DNA of 64,000 nt from Pseudomonadales bacterium (GCA_012103535.1 WLWQ01000003.1:806001-870000); one strand, 5' to 3'. Shown: positions 52,302 through 62,653, numbered from the stretch's first letter. Translations and numbers: made by a program. Notes: generated from the letters alone by a model not told the origin.

Positions 52302-53714
52302 ATGTCCGAAACTTTTGAACCAAGCCCGCCAAATCCAGATAGAAATCCGTCTAATCTGACTGCATTGAAAGTTCCGCCGCACTCTGTTGAGGCTGAGCAA
52401 GCTGTCCTGGGCGGGCTCATGATTGACAATACCGAATGGGATAATGTTGCCGACGTAATTCTTCCGGAAGATTTTTATCGCGCCGAACATCAATTGATCT
52501 TCCGGGTAATGACCCAGCAGAGTGAAGCCAGTAGCCCTATCGATGTGGTGACTTTGGTGGAATCACTTAACAGTCTTAATGAATTGGAAAATGCTGGCGG
52601 CCTCGATTATCTGAGTGAACTGGCGGGAAATGCCCGCGGTACAGCAAACATTCATGCCTATGCAGACATTATTCGTGAACGCGCGATATTGCGGCGCTTG
52701 ATTTCAGTTGCTAACAACATCGCTGACACGGGCTACAACACCGGTGGTAGAAAAGCAGCTGAAATTCTCGATGAAGCGGAACAACATGTCTTCAATATTG
52801 CTGATGAACGGCCGCAGGATCAGGGTCCGGTACCAATAAACCCTCTGCTGACGAAAGCCGTTGATCGAATCGATGAGTTAGCAGGTTCCGATGGCAATCT
52901 CACCGGGCTGGCTAGTGGCTATAAGGATTTGGACAACATGACCTCCGGCTGGCAAAGATCTGATTTGGTGATCGTGGCCGGTCGACCTTCCATGGGCAAA
53001 ACGGCGTTTGCTATGAATCTTGTAGAGCACGCCATTCTGAATGAAGACAAGCCGGTTCTCGTATTCAGTCTGGAAATGCCTGCCGAGAGCCTGATCTTCA
53101 GAATGCTTTCTTCTATTGGTCGCATCGACCAGACCAAGTTGCGCACCGGACAGTTAACTGAAGAGGATTGGCCCGGATTTAACAATGCAGTGGCGAAGTT
53201 GAAAGACCGGCCACTCTTCATCGATGACAGTGCTGGCGTCAGTCCAATGGAAATGCGTGCCCGGGCACGTCGCATAATTAGAGAGCATGGCCAGCTCGGA
53301 ATGATTGTGGTGGATTACTTGCAGCTCATGCAGATTAAAGGAACAAAAGAAAACCGGGTAAATGAGATTTCCGAAATTTCACGCTCTCTTAAATTGCTCG
53401 CTCGAGAATTTGAATGCCCGGTAATTGCGCTGTCTCAACTTAATCGTGGACTAGAGCAGCGACCCAATAAGCGACCGGTAATGTCAGACTTACGGGAATC
53501 GGGTGCGATCGAACAGGATGCAGATTTAATTACATTCATCTATCGAGACGAAGTGTATAACGAAGACTCTCCTGACAAAGGTATCGCGGAAGTAATTATT
53601 GGCAAGCATCGAAATGGACCTATAGGCACGATACGCCTGAGTTTCCTTGGTCAATTTACCCGCTTCGAAAGTCATGCTCAGCCGCGTTACGATGACAGCT
53701 ACACCCACGGCTAG
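52302..53714 (+). CDS. dnaB: Replicative DNA helicase DnaB
   Basis: A 470-residue hexameric helicase. The N-terminal domain (LKVPPHSVEAEQAVLGGLMID) is followed by a RecA-like core with VAGRPSMGKTAFAMN (Walker A), IVVDYLQLM (Walker B) and DLRESGAIEQDADLI. It unwinds DNA at the fork together with DnaG. Length is normal and there is no intein. It lies in the standard rplI-dnaB-alr order. Confidence 0.97.
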   Translation: MSETFEPSPPNPDRNPSNLTALKVPPHSVEAEQAVLGGLMIDNTEWDNVADVILPEDFYRAEHQLIFRVMTQQSEASSPIDVVTLVESLNSLNELENAGGLDYLSELAGNARGTANIHAYADIIRERAILRRLISVANNIADTGYNTGGRKAAEILDEAEQHVFNIADERPQDQGPVPINPLLTKAVDRIDELAGSDGNLTGLASGYKDLDNMTSGWQRSDLVIVAGRPSMGKTAFAMNLVEHAILNEDKPVLVFSLEMPAESLIFRMLSSIGRIDQTKLRTGQLTEEDWPGFNNAVAKLKDRPLFIDDSAGVSPMEMRARARRIIREHGQLGMIVVDYLQLMQIKGTKENRVNEISEISRSLKLLAREFECPVIALSQLNRGLEQRPNKRPVMSDLRESGAIEQDADLITFIYRDEVYNEDSPDKGIAEVIIGKHRNGPIGTIRLSFLGQFTRFESHAQPRYDDSYTHG

Positions 53715-53737
53715 CGTAATCCTAGGCTAATCAAGGA

Positions 53738-54883
53738 ATGATAGAACCTACCAAAAGAAATTGGGCAACCATCGACCTCGACGCCTTGCGTAAGAATCTC
53801 GCGATAGTACGAGCTCGTTGTCCTGAATCTAAAATCTACCCCGTTATTAAATCCAATGCCTACGGTCACGGCATGGAGCAGGCAGCGCGCGCAATCAATT
53901 CTTCCCATACCAAGATTGCGGGAATTGCTGTTGCCACAATTCAGGAAGCATTGGACTTAATTGACCTCGACTTAGGTCAGCCCATCATGCTTTTAAATGG
54001 ATTCGTCAACGAAGATGAATTCAAGTTGTGTCTTGAAAAGGGCATCGAACCGGTTATTCATTCCACCTACCAAACCGAAATTGCAGTCAAAGCATTAAGT
54101 AGTGATTTCTTCTCTGGGAAACGCAAGTTGTGGGTAAAACTGAACTCGGGTATGAATCGCCTGGGCATGAATGCATTAGATACCTGTGATTCATTTTTAA
54201 GGCTGCATGCTTTCCCCGACACTGAGTTGGTTCTCATGTCTCATCTTGCTTACGCAGATGACATGGATAATCCAGATTCGAAAGCGTTTACAGAAAAGCA
54301 GTTGGAAAAATTCAGCTCGGTAGAAAAGCAATTGCAAGCCAGTTGTGATGACAAGGTGGAAACTAGCCTGGCCGCCTCGGCAGGTATTCTGACGCTACCG
54401 GAAACCCATCTAAATTATGTAAGACCCGGCGTTATGCTCTATGGTAGTTCACCACTTGCCCAACAAACCGGGGAAGAAGTGGGCCTGCATTCGGTAATGA
54501 CACTATCTTCACGCCTGATTGCAATTAATGATGTGGCGGCTGGTGCAGCCATCGGCTACAACGCAACCTATGTGTGTGACAAAAACACGCGAGTCGGTAC
54601 AGTATCGATTGGTTATGGCGATGGCTATCCTCGCTCTGCGGTTAACGGAACGCCTGTATTGGTAAAAACACAGTCCCAGACTTTGCGCACTCGGCTTATA
54701 GGTAGAGTTTCAATGGACATGATCACTATCGACCTCAGTGGAATCGAAGATGCGCAAATAAATGATGAAGTCATCTTGTGGGGATCAGGACTCTGTCCTG
54801 ATGAAGTTGCCAAACACGCGGACACAATATCTTATGAATTGTTCTGCAAAGTCACCAAACGCGTACCTTTTATCTATAGCTAA
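53738..54883 (+). CDS. alr: Alanine racemase
   Basis: A 381-residue PLP enzyme making D-alanine for peptidoglycan. The PLP lysine is in VIKSNAYGHGM (about residue 37), the HSTYQTE and NSGMNRLGMN barrel segments follow, and the second catalytic Tyr is near VSIGYGDGYPR. It lies 23 bp after dnaB. Confidence 0.96.
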   Translation: MIEPTKRNWATIDLDALRKNLAIVRARCPESKIYPVIKSNAYGHGMEQAARAINSSHTKIAGIAVATIQEALDLIDLDLGQPIMLLNGFVNEDEFKLCLEKGIEPVIHSTYQTEIAVKALSSDFFSGKRKLWVKLNSGMNRLGMNALDTCDSFLRLHAFPDTELVLMSHLAYADDMDNPDSKAFTEKQLEKFSSVEKQLQASCDDKVETSLAASAGILTLPETHLNYVRPGVMLYGSSPLAQQTGEEVGLHSVMTLSSRLIAINDVAAGAAIGYNATYVCDKNTRVGTVSIGYGDGYPRSAVNGTPVLVKTQSQTLRTRLIGRVSMDMITIDLSGIEDAQINDEVILWGSGLCPDEVAKHADTISYELFCKVTKRVPFIYS

Positions 54884-54938
54884 GGTGCATTCAGACAGAT
54901 TCCAAAAACGAATGAATATTCAGCTTCGATGAGCCACG

Positions 54939-56312
54939 ATGGCAAAAACTAAAACGTCTTTTGTTTGTACTGATTGCGGTGCCGAACACGGACAGTGGCA
55001 AGGTCAATGTGTTGCCTGTAAAGCCTGGAATACACTTTCTCAGGTAAATCTGGGTGCTAGCAGTTCGCCAGCTACCAAGGCTGATTTTCGCCGACAGGGT
55101 TATGCCGGCGACCAATCAAATGTGCAAAACCTCTCAGACATTGATCTGCAGTCTTTACCCAGGTATTCAAGTTCAATTAGTGAATTAGATCGTGTACTTG
55201 GAGGAGGGCTGGTCCCTGGTTCCGTGGTGCTTATTGGTGGTAATCCCGGCGCAGGGAAGAGTACTTTGCTGCTGCAGATTATGTGTCAGCTTGCTCATGC
55301 TAATCGACCTGCACTCTATGTAACGGGTGAAGAGTCATTGCAGCAAGTAGGAATGCGTGCCAGTCGGCTTAACTTACCAACTGAAAATCTCAAATTGTTA
55401 GCAGAGACTAACGTTGAGCAAATTTGCCAGGCAGCACAAGAGCATCAACCGGAATTACTCGTCGTAGATTCTATTCAAGTAATGCATAGCGCGGATGTGC
55501 CATCGGCTCCTGGCAGTGTGTCGCAGGTTCGAGAATGTGCGGCTTTTCTAATTCAATTCGCGAAACAGACAAATACCGTGTTGTTTTTAGTTGGTCACGT
55601 AACTAAAGAAGGTAACTTGGCCGGACCAAAAGTTTTAGAACACATGATTGATTGTTTCATCATGTTAGAAGGTGGAAACGACACCAAATACCGAATCCTC
55701 CGTGGCCAGAAAAATCGCTTTGGCGCCGTAAACGAGTTAGGTGTTTTCGCCATGACGGAACAGGGCTTAAAGGAAGTGAAGAATCCTTCAGCTATTTTCC
55801 TCGCACGTACGGAAGAAGATACACCAGGCTCGCTAGTCATGGTGTTGTGGGAGGGAACACGACCGCTATTGGTAGAAATTCAAGCTTTGGTTGATGCCAG
55901 TCCTTTAGGCAATCCACGCAGGGTTGCAGTGGGATTAGAACAAAACAGACTCGCTATGTTGTTGGCGGTTTTGCATCGTCACGGTGGTTTATACATGGCG
56001 GACCAAGACGTGTTCGTAAACGTTGTCGGTGGTGTGAAAGTGACCGAGACGAGCGCTGACCTGGCATTATTGCTCGCTATCGTTTCTAGTTTTAAAGATA
56101 AGTCACTGCCAAAAGACCTGGTAGTATTTGGCGAAGTCGGTTTGGCTGGAGAAATTCGACCGGTACCTGGTGGTCAGGAGAGATTAGCGGAAGCAGCCAA
56201 GCATGGCTTCAAACGCGCCATTGTGCCAAAGGCCAATTTGCCAAAGTCGAAGATAGAAGGATTGGAAGTGATTGGTGTAACCAAGATCGCACAAGCTTTG
56301 GATGCGATCTAA
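54939..56312 (+). CDS. radA: DNA repair protein RadA
   Basis: A 457-residue RecA-like branch-migration helicase. An N-terminal zinc finger CTDCGAEHGQWQGQCVACKAW, Walker A GGNPGAGKSTLL, Walker B-type LLVVDSIQVMH, the RadA-specific KNRFG and a C-terminal Lon-type domain (about 350-455) are all present. It acts in recombination intermediate processing. It ends the second conserved block. Confidence 0.97.
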   Translation: MAKTKTSFVCTDCGAEHGQWQGQCVACKAWNTLSQVNLGASSSPATKADFRRQGYAGDQSNVQNLSDIDLQSLPRYSSSISELDRVLGGGLVPGSVVLIGGNPGAGKSTLLLQIMCQLAHANRPALYVTGEESLQQVGMRASRLNLPTENLKLLAETNVEQICQAAQEHQPELLVVDSIQVMHSADVPSAPGSVSQVRECAAFLIQFAKQTNTVLFLVGHVTKEGNLAGPKVLEHMIDCFIMLEGGNDTKYRILRGQKNRFGAVNELGVFAMTEQGLKEVKNPSAIFLARTEEDTPGSLVMVLWEGTRPLLVEIQALVDASPLGNPRRVAVGLEQNRLAMLLAVLHRHGGLYMADQDVFVNVVGGVKVTETSADLALLLAIVSSFKDKSLPKDLVVFGEVGLAGEIRPVPGGQERLAEAAKHGFKRAIVPKANLPKSKIEGLEVIGVTKIAQALDAI

Positions 56313-56374
56313 TTGCTTTCGCAGAGACCGTGATACTATCGAAATCTTGTTTGATCGTGCCCCAGTAAAAGCAT

Positions 56375-57667
56375 TTATTCCACAGCGAGCCTACGAATAA
56401 GCACGGCACTGAGTTGTGCTCTTTCTACCAATGAGCTGACCCGAGCTTCTTCGCGGTTGGAGTGTGCACCAGTTCCGGCAACACCTAAGGAGTCTAGAGT
56501 TGCTAAGCCAACTGCCTGAGTTAATGAACCGTCAGTGCCGCCTCCAGAGTCTGTGACACCTAATTCCTGGCCAAGCAATCTACCAATGGCTCGGGTTTTT
56601 TCCAGCAGATAATCACTTTCAGTTGTTGGAATTTTTGGCGGGCGATGCAAATTTATCCAATGCTCCGTTGTGATCTCACCGGAATCGACAGGGTAGCTAT
56701 AAACTTGGTCAGCGATGTTCTCAAATTGCTGGCGTGCTTCCATTCCTTGTTGTGGTTCTGGGTAGCGCAAATCAATCAGAGCTTCTGCGCAGGGAGCGAC
56801 GGTGTTGCGGGCTTCTCCTCCATTAACAATACCAACGTTTACGGTAACTCCAGTCTCATAATCAGTCATGTTTTCAATTTCAACAATTTTGTAAGCCAGC
56901 TCTTTAATGGCAGAACGACCTTGTTCATGGGCGCCACCGGCGTGACTCGCAATTCCATTGACGACGAAGCGCGCCTGACCCAAGCCTTTCCTGGTTCTGG
57001 TTAGATTATTGGTGCCGGAAGATTCATACACTAATCCCCAATCGTGACCGAGTGCTTGTTCCTCTATGTATTTGCGGGAAGAGAGTGATCCAATTTCTTC
57101 GTCGCTGTTGAGCAGAATTGAAATAGATTTATTTTCCAGTTCACCGAATTCCTGTAATGCCTTTAAGGCAAAGAGCATTACCACTAAACCGCCATGCATG
57201 TCTGCTACGCCTGGGCCGTACATGACATCTCCTTCTCGACGAAATTCTTGAAAAGGACTGCCCGGCGGAAACACCGTATCCAGATGACCAATGAGTAAAA
57301 ACTTCGGACCGATACCAGTCTTGGTCGCTAAGACGTGATCTGCAACATCTATGTTGTAGTCACTGCCGGGACAACTTGGCATCTCAATCAATTCGCCGGG
57401 CAAGTTGCTAGTGCTAAATCCAAGTTCGCGAAACTCTGCACTAAAAATTGCTGCCAATTCATCTACACCGGCTTTGTTTAAGCTACCTGAATTAATGTTG
57501 GTGATGCGTTCTAGCAGAGCGAGCATGTTGGCTTCTTGGGATTCGAGCCATGTATTTATCTTCCGCTCATCTTCAGAGATGGCTGGTTCGACATTTTCTG
57601 CGGCAATCAGACTTAAACTAAGCGTGACAAAAACTGTAAATGTTGAAATGCTGCTTATGAATTTCAT
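56375..57667 (-). CDS. Exported M20-family metallopeptidase (glutamate carboxypeptidase-like)
   Basis: A 430-residue protein with a signal peptide (ending SLIAAEN). Zinc ligands are visible in IGHLDTVF (His, Asp), GVADMHGG, SDEEIGS (the catalytic Glu) and VAGTGAHSNREE. It resembles carboxypeptidase G2-type enzymes that release C-terminal glutamate, but the substrate is not certain. It is convergent with radA (62 bp apart) and 27 bp downstream of the membrane protein gene on the same strand. Confidence 0.85.
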   Translation of the reverse strand: MKFISSISTFTVFVTLSLSLIAAENVEPAISEDERKINTWLESQEANMLALLERITNINSGSLNKAGVDELAAIFSAEFRELGFSTSNLPGELIEMPSCPGSDYNIDVADHVLATKTGIGPKFLLIGHLDTVFPPGSPFQEFRREGDVMYGPGVADMHGGLVVMLFALKALQEFGELENKSISILLNSDEEIGSLSSRKYIEEQALGHDWGLVYESSGTNNLTRTRKGLGQARFVVNGIASHAGGAHEQGRSAIKELAYKIVEIENMTDYETGVTVNVGIVNGGEARNTVAPCAEALIDLRYPEPQQGMEARQQFENIADQVYSYPVDSGEITTEHWINLHRPPKIPTTESDYLLEKTRAIGRLLGQELGVTDSGGGTDGSLTQAVGLATLDSLGVAGTGAHSNREEARVSSLVERAQLSAVLIRRLAVE

Positions 57668-57694
57668 TTACTACTTCTCTTTTGATTGTTCCAA

Positions 57695-58354
57695 TTACTT
57701 TAATTCTTCCGAATTTTTATCTTTGCCTTCTCTTGGTGGTCCCAGAATAAATAACTCGACCAATCCTAAGGCTGCAAAATAGACTGCAGCTCCAGCAATC
57801 GCTCTTTCTGGTTCTCGTTCCCAAACACCACCGCCTCGCCCAGGATAAACTTCATTTAGAATTTCCGTGCTTATTCCCAGTTCAGGAATTGGGAGCATGA
57901 TGGTACCGAACACTGCCGCCATGTAAAGTATGATTCCCAATGCCGATCGCGCCATCATCGTTTGCGCGCCTTCGCTGGCGTTAGTCAGGGCTGTAATCAG
58001 GCGGCTCAGTGATACGGCACCAAATATCCAAAGTAATTGAATACTGTCGAAAGAATAGGCAAATCCAACAACCATTAAGGTATAGAACAGCATCAGGCCT
58101 GCAGCGATTTGTAGCTTTTTGCTAATTTTATCCTTAGTCGCAATCATTGCGCTGATAAAAGCACCGGAATGAAGCAGTACAAATTCGAGCGCCATTAAGC
58201 CAACGCCGAGTCTGACCCAGTTGCCATCATCCCAGCTCATTGGATCACGCCACACATTTACCAGTACCCAGCTTAAATAGAAGCATGGTGCCGCAGAGCT
58301 AATGGCACCAATCCATAAGATTGGTCGCGGTGTCCTGTTGATCGAATCATTCAT
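57695..58354 (-). CDS. Membrane protein of unknown function
   Basis: A protein of about 219 residues with five to six transmembrane helices, ending in a short charged tail (GPPREGKDKNSEELK). A TATACT sits 6 bp before the ATG, so the gene may have a very short leader or use a start at 58360 (TTG). No recognised family. It lies upstream of the peptidase, on the same strand, and divergent from the ABC exporter. Confidence 0.62.
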   Translation of the reverse strand: MNDSINRTPRPILWIGAISSAAPCFYLSWVLVNVWRDPMSWDDGNWVRLGVGLMALEFVLLHSGAFISAMIATKDKISKKLQIAAGLMLFYTLMVVGFAYSFDSIQLLWIFGAVSLSRLITALTNASEGAQTMMARSALGIILYMAAVFGTIMLPIPELGISTEILNEVYPGRGGGVWEREPERAIAGAAVYFAALGLVELFILGPPREGKDKNSEELK

Positions 58355-58459
58355 AGTCAAAGTATAAGGATAAGTGCATGGCTAATGTGAATCTGCATTG
58401 TCCCTGCAATTGAATCTATCGTTGTATTTGTAGTTATCTGTCTTCATAATCCCTCGCCC

Positions 58460-59398
58460 ATGGATGCTATAACTGAACCCATTCTTACCGTTCGCGACCT
58501 GAACAAAACTTTTGCCGGAGGTTTTCAGGCCTTAAAAAATATTGATCTCGATATCGATAAGGGCGAGATCATTGCGCTATTGGGCCCGAACGGTGCCGGT
58601 AAAACTACGTTAATTTCTGTTATTTGCGGGATTGTGCAAGCAACTTCCGGCTCGGTGCGCGTGGCCGGATTTGATATTACTAAAGAATACCGAAAAACCC
58701 GCTCGATGATTGGATTAGTTCCACAGGAACTAACGACCGATTCTTTCGAATCCGTATGGAGCACGGTGACTTTTTCCCGTGGTTTGTTTGGCAAACCACC
58801 AAATCCTGCACACATAGAAAAAGTGTTGAAAGATCTTTCTTTATGGGACAAGAAAGATGACAAGATCATGACTCTTTCTGGAGGCATGAAGAGAAGAGTG
58901 TTAATTGCCAAAGCCCTTTCCCACGAGCCCGAAGTTTTATTTCTCGATGAACCTACTGCTGGTGTTGACGTGTCGTTGCGTAAAGACATGTGGAAGATAG
59001 TCGAAGAACTAAAAGCTACCGGTGTGACAATAATATTGACTACACACTATATCGAAGAGGCGGAAGAGATCGCCGACCGGGTTGGCGTAATAAACAACGG
59101 TGAAATAATTCTTGTTGAAGATAAATCCAAACTCATGAGCAAGCTTGGCAAGAAACAAGTGACGCTCGATCTTTGCGATCCGCTCAAAAATATTCCTGGA
59201 GAGTTGTCGAATTATACCCTGGAGCTTTCTGAAGATGGCAATCAGTTAATCTATACCTTTGACACTGGGGGCGATAGAACTGGAGTAACCGCATTGCTCG
59301 ACGATCTCAAGCTCGCTGACATTTACTTTCGAGATTTAAATACCACTCAGAGTTCCCTCGAAGATATTTTTGTCAATTTGGTTAAGGAAACTTCCTAA
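58460..59398 (+). CDS. ABC exporter ATP-binding protein (YadG-like)
   Basis: A 312-residue ATPase. Walker [11 protein letters not shown]-loop region VPQEL, signature LSGGMKRR, Walker [13 protein letters not shown] and the switch His in TTHYIEEA are intact. E. coli YadGH is its closest-looking match. The C-terminal 80 residues form the small domain common to ABC-2 ATPases. The next gene begins immediately (1-bp gap), encoding its permease. Confidence 0.92.
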   Translation: MDAITEPILTVRDLNKTFAGGFQALKNIDLDIDKGEIIALLGPNGAGKTTLISVICGIVQATSGSVRVAGFDITKEYRKTRSMIGLVPQELTTDSFESVWSTVTFSRGLFGKPPNPAHIEKVLKDLSLWDKKDDKIMTLSGGMKRRVLIAKALSHEPEVLFLDEPTAGVDVSLRKDMWKIVEELKATGVTIILTTHYIEEAEEIADRVGVINNGEIILVEDKSKLMSKLGKKQVTLDLCDPLKNIPGELSNYTLELSEDGNQLIYTFDTGGDRTGVTALLDDLKLADIYFRDLNTTQSSLEDIFVNLVKETS

Positions 59399-59399
59399 T

Positions 59400-60161
59400 A
59401 TGAATTTCTACGCAGTATTGGCTATTTATAAATTCGAGATGGCTCGCACGCGACGCACATTAGTGCAAAGTATCGTCGCTCCAGTGATATCGACATCTTT
59501 GTACTTTATAGTTTTCGGTGCAGCGATAGGATCGAGAATTACTGAAGTTGAAGGAGTTAGCTACGGAGCATTCATCGTGCCTGGATTAATCATGCTCAAT
59601 TTGTTGATGCATAGTATTTCCAACGCGTCCTTTGCCATTTATTTTCCCAAGTTCGTTGGCACTGTCTACGAAGTTTTATCTGCGCCAGTATCAACCACCG
59701 AGGTAGTCATGGGTTATGTCGGCGCTGCGGCAACTAAGTCCATAATCCTTGGCTTAATCATTCTATTGACTGCAACGTTTTTCATAGATTTGCAAATTGA
59801 ACATCCCATAATCATGTTGTTGTTCGTTGTGCTTACTGCTATTTCTTTTAGTCTACTCGGTTTTATTTTGGGAATCTGGGCTGACAACTTTGAGAAGCTC
59901 TCTGTCGTGCCTTCGCTGATCGTTACGCCTCTGGTTTTTTTGGGCGGTAGCTTTTATTCAACTGATATGTTGCCAACGTTTTGGCAGTCTGTGACTTTGT
60001 TGAATCCGGTGTTGTATTTGGTTAGCGGACTGCGTTGGAGTTTTTACGAAATTTCGGAAGTGAATGTATTTGTAAGTCTTGGCAGTATCACGGCATTCTT
60101 AGTGTTGTGCTTTTGCATTGTCGTTTATATGTTTAAAACGGGATACAAACTACGGCACTAA
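59400..60161 (+). CDS. ABC-2 type permease (YadH-like)
   Basis: A 253-residue permease with six transmembrane helices. The segment [24 protein letters not shown] matches the ABC-2 family coupling helix region, and [13 protein letters not shown] the conserved region before the last helices. I start at ATG 59400; the longer frame would overlap the ATPase. Substrate unknown. Confidence 0.9.
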   Translation: MNFYAVLAIYKFEMARTRRTLVQSIVAPVISTSLYFIVFGAAIGSRITEVEGVSYGAFIVPGLIMLNLLMHSISNASFAIYFPKFVGTVYEVLSAPVSTTEVVMGYVGAAATKSIILGLIILLTATFFIDLQIEHPIIMLLFVVLTAISFSLLGFILGIWADNFEKLSVVPSLIVTPLVFLGGSFYSTDMLPTFWQSVTLLNPVLYLVSGLRWSFYEISEVNVFVSLGSITAFLVLCFCIVVYMFKTGYKLRH

Positions 60162-60201
60162 GCCTGAGTTCTTGTCTTGGATTAGTGCCTGAATTTCCTA
60201 C

Positions 60202-61149
60202 CTAAGATACGCGGCGGCCGCCTCTGAAATCCATTTCCTGAGTATTGCCTGCGGAATCGTAGTACCTGCCTGGTCCATCTCTTTCACCCCGTAACCAGGG
60301 GCCTACATAGCGATCACCATTGGCGAAGAAATAGGTACCATTTCCGTTCAGCCGATCATCACGAAAACCGCCTTCAAAACGATTGCCGTTGGCATAGAAG
60401 AAGATGCCTTGTCCGTTCATTTGATCATCGAGCCATTGGCCTTCATAGCTATCGCCGTTGGCCCAATATTTCGTTCCTTGCCCGGATTGCAGGCCATCAC
60501 GCCATTGACCTTCATAACGATTGTCATTGGCCCAATAATAAGTGCCTAAGCCATGCCGCACGTTGTCACGAAAGTCTCCCTCGTAGCGATTACCGTTAGT
60601 CCAAGTAAAAGTGCCGCGACCGTTTTGTAGTCCTTGGCGCCACTGCCCTCGGTATTCATCGCCGTTTTCATAAAAATAGGTTCCTTCACCGGAAAACTGA
60701 TCGTTCTCCCAATTCCCTTCGTAACGAGCGCCATTCAAAAAGTAATAGTTGCCACGTCCAGTGCGCCGGTCATTGCGAAACTGCCCAACGAAGCGTTCGC
60801 CGTTTTGTCGATAAAGGGTACCCTGGCCATTGCGCCGACCGTTTTGAAATTGGCCTTCATAGCGATCGCCATTAGCAAAGAAATAAACACCTCTGCCATT
60901 TTTCTGATCTGCTGCGAATTGACCTTCGTAACGGTCACCATTAGTGAGATAGAGCGTACCCTGTCCTTGGAAGTAGTTACTAACGCACTGACCTTCATAG
61001 CGATTTCCGTCCGACCAACGATAAACCCCAGTACCAGACGGGCAAGAGCCCTGCAACCAACCATTGTCGGCAGCGTTAACAGGAATGGAGAATGCCAGTA
61101 GAAATACCGAAAGTAGGGACGTGCTGATGAGGATTAATCTTTCTTTCAT
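60202..61149 (-). CDS. Exported MORN-repeat protein
   Basis: A 315-residue protein with a signal peptide (ending VNAAD). The mature part is eleven complete MORN repeats of 23 residues (for example GTYFFANGDRYVGPWLRGERDG) plus a degenerate twelfth, and one disulfide-like Cys pair near the start. At the DNA level the repeats have a 69-bp period. MORN proteins form extended beta sheets that bind partners or lipids; an extracytoplasmic role in surface binding is inferred. No operon partner is apparent. Confidence 0.88.
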   Translation of the reverse strand: MKERLILISTSLLSVFLLAFSIPVNAADNGWLQGSCPSGTGVYRWSDGNRYEGQCVSNYFQGQGTLYLTNGDRYEGQFAADQKNGRGVYFFANGDRYEGQFQNGRRNGQGTLYRQNGERFVGQFRNDRRTGRGNYYFLNGARYEGNWENDQFSGEGTYFYENGDEYRGQWRQGLQNGRGTFTWTNGNRYEGDFRDNVRHGLGTYYWANDNRYEGQWRDGLQSGQGTKYWANGDSYEGQWLDDQMNGQGIFFYANGNRFEGGFRDDRLNGNGTYFFANGDRYVGPWLRGERDGPGRYYDSAGNTQEMDFRGGRRVS

Positions 61150-61259
61150 ATTGAATTGCTAATAATTGACCTGTAAATCCAATTCTAGCTCGAATTTCTG
61201 TTTGATAACGGTACTAGTTCTCATAAATATCGACCGCCATATTGCATACATTGAAGCAC

Positions 61260-61790
61260 CTAGTTTCTGAATCTGTCTGACATCAAAATTCGCCTGTTCA
61301 TACGCCAACCCTCAGGGGTTTTTTGCCAGCTTATTCGGTAAATTCCGGAGCTACTAATAAACGCCGCAGGATCATTCGCCGTTTGATGAGTAATTAAGGC
61401 CATGTTTTCTGTGACGGCAGTTGCCTCATTTAGTTCCAAAAAGACAATCCCGGAAAAATGGTGGCGGGTCTGTCGGTCCGCTAGTCGCCCTGCATGTGAG
61501 CGCTGGGCATAGTCGAATATCGCCGACCTTCCTGCTACGCGAGAGCCTTCTACCAGCTCTCCATAGACCCATCTTTCCATTATTCCCTCTTCAGTAAATA
61601 ATCCGGCGAATCCTTCTGCATCTTTTGAATCCCAGCGATAGGAATACTGAGTCAACACATCGGTAATCGCGAGTCGGTCAATTATCTCAACAGGCTCATG
61701 AGCCTCACTAATTTGAGCCAAGCAAAGCATCCAGATTATACCGAAGCATCGAATCAGCTTTGATTGCTGCCCTGTGATTTTCTGACCCAT
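61260..61790 (-). CDS. Exported SnoaL-like (NTF2 fold) protein
   Basis: A 176-residue protein with a signal peptide (ending SEAHE). The rest resembles SnoaL_4: IIDRLAITDVLTQYSYRWDSKDAEGFAGLFTEEG, a His-rich RQTRHHF strand and a WRMNRRIL end. AAGGAG lies 7-8 bp before the ATG. NTF2-fold proteins include isomerases, dehydratases and binding proteins; the activity is not clear. Confidence 0.78.
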   Translation of the reverse strand: MGQKITGQQSKLIRCFGIIWMLCLAQISEAHEPVEIIDRLAITDVLTQYSYRWDSKDAEGFAGLFTEEGIMERWVYGELVEGSRVAGRSAIFDYAQRSHAGRLADRQTRHHFSGIVFLELNEATAVTENMALITHQTANDPAAFISSSGIYRISWQKTPEGWRMNRRILMSDRFRN

Positions 61791-61926
61791 AAGATTCTCC
61801 TTAAATCTGGACGTAAGCCATAATAATTTAGCACGTCGTTAAACGAAATAGGGCGCTTTCAACGCCTGGCAAGAGCTCGAGAATTGGGGGCTTGGAGGGT
61901 TTACCTAGATTGATTTTGAAAAAGGC

Positions 61927-61955
61927 TTGCAATAAATAATAGACTGGTCTAATAT
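61927..61955 (+). promoter_or_regulatory. Promoter with embedded TetR operator, copy 1
   Basis: TTGCAA-N17-TAATAT, with the palindromic TAGACTGGTCTA (61940-61951) inside the spacer. Transcription would start within about 2 bp of the ATG, giving a leaderless mRNA. The same 21-bp sequence recurs after the gene (62569-62589). Autorepression is likely. Confidence 0.78.
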
Positions 61956-61962
61956 TCGAAAC

Positions 61963-62556
61963 ATGGCCAGAACCCGAGACCAGGAAAGATATCAGCAAAG
62001 CAGAGAGCAGCTGCTCGCAGTTGGGCAGGATCTTTTCATCAACAGCAGTTTTAACTGTGTTGGTCTCAATGACATATTGAAAAAGGCTGGAATCCCGAAG
62101 GGTTCGTTTTATCACTATTTTGAAAGCAAAGAGGATTTTGGTCTCCAAGTAATTGAAATGTACGCGAAGCAGAATTACGAAGAATTGAAAACAATCGTAA
62201 GTGATAACTCTTTAACGCCTTACGAGCAGTTGGAAAAATTTTTCGAAACCAACATCGCCCACTTTGATGACATTGATTATTGCCAGGGATGTTTGATGGC
62301 AAATCTTTCACAAGAGCTTGCAGATGTGAATGAGAAACTACGTTGCAAGATAAATGAGTTATCCCAATTGGCAGTCGATCAGATAGCAGAATGTATTGAA
62401 AACATGGCAGCGAATGAATTGAATTTGAATCATCTGGAACCAAGAGAAGCAGCGCAGGTTTTAATGAATTCATGGCAGGGCGCCATCATGAAAATGAAAC
62501 TAGAGAAGAGTCGTGAGCCCCTCAACGTATTTATGAAATTCTTCTTCAGCCGCTAA
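61963..62556 (+). CDS. TetR/AcrR-family transcriptional regulator
   Basis: A 197-residue TetR-type regulator. Helix-turn-helix GLNDILKKAGIPKGSFYHYFESKEDFGLQVIE is a good match to AcuR/NemR-like regulators; a Cys pair in YCQGCLMANL suggests electrophile or redox sensing, known for NemR-like proteins. It sits between two identical copies of a TAGAC-N2-GTCTA palindrome. It probably represses itself and the downstream mlaA-like gene. The likely TSS is next to the ATG. Confidence 0.88.
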   Translation: MARTRDQERYQQSREQLLAVGQDLFINSSFNCVGLNDILKKAGIPKGSFYHYFESKEDFGLQVIEMYAKQNYEELKTIVSDNSLTPYEQLEKFFETNIAHFDDIDYCQGCLMANLSQELADVNEKLRCKINELSQLAVDQIAECIENMAANELNLNHLEPREAAQVLMNSWQGAIMKMKLEKSREPLNVFMKFFFSR

Positions 62557-62568
62557 AAAAATTTGAGT

Positions 62569-62589
62569 AATAAATAATAGACTGGTCTA
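62569..62589 (+). promoter_or_regulatory. TetR operator, copy 2, upstream of mlaA-like gene
   Basis: An exact 21-bp copy of the sequence in front of the TetR gene, including TAGACTGGTCTA and its AT-rich left flank. It lies 12 bp after the TetR stop and 64 bp before the mlaA-like ATG, near candidate -10 sequences (TATTTA, TAATAT). It probably controls the mlaA-like/cupin transcript. Confidence 0.75.
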
Positions 62590-62653
62590 TTTAATATAGT
62601 TCACAGACAAAATATCGAGGTTGCGAAGGGCAATCAGAATTGGAGCAGGAGCA

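Noticed and set aside
60634-61101. 155-codon open frame on the plus strand opposite the MORN gene
   Set aside because: The frame stays open because the 69-bp MORN repeats lack stops in that phase. It has no ribosome site and the product has no sensible domain.
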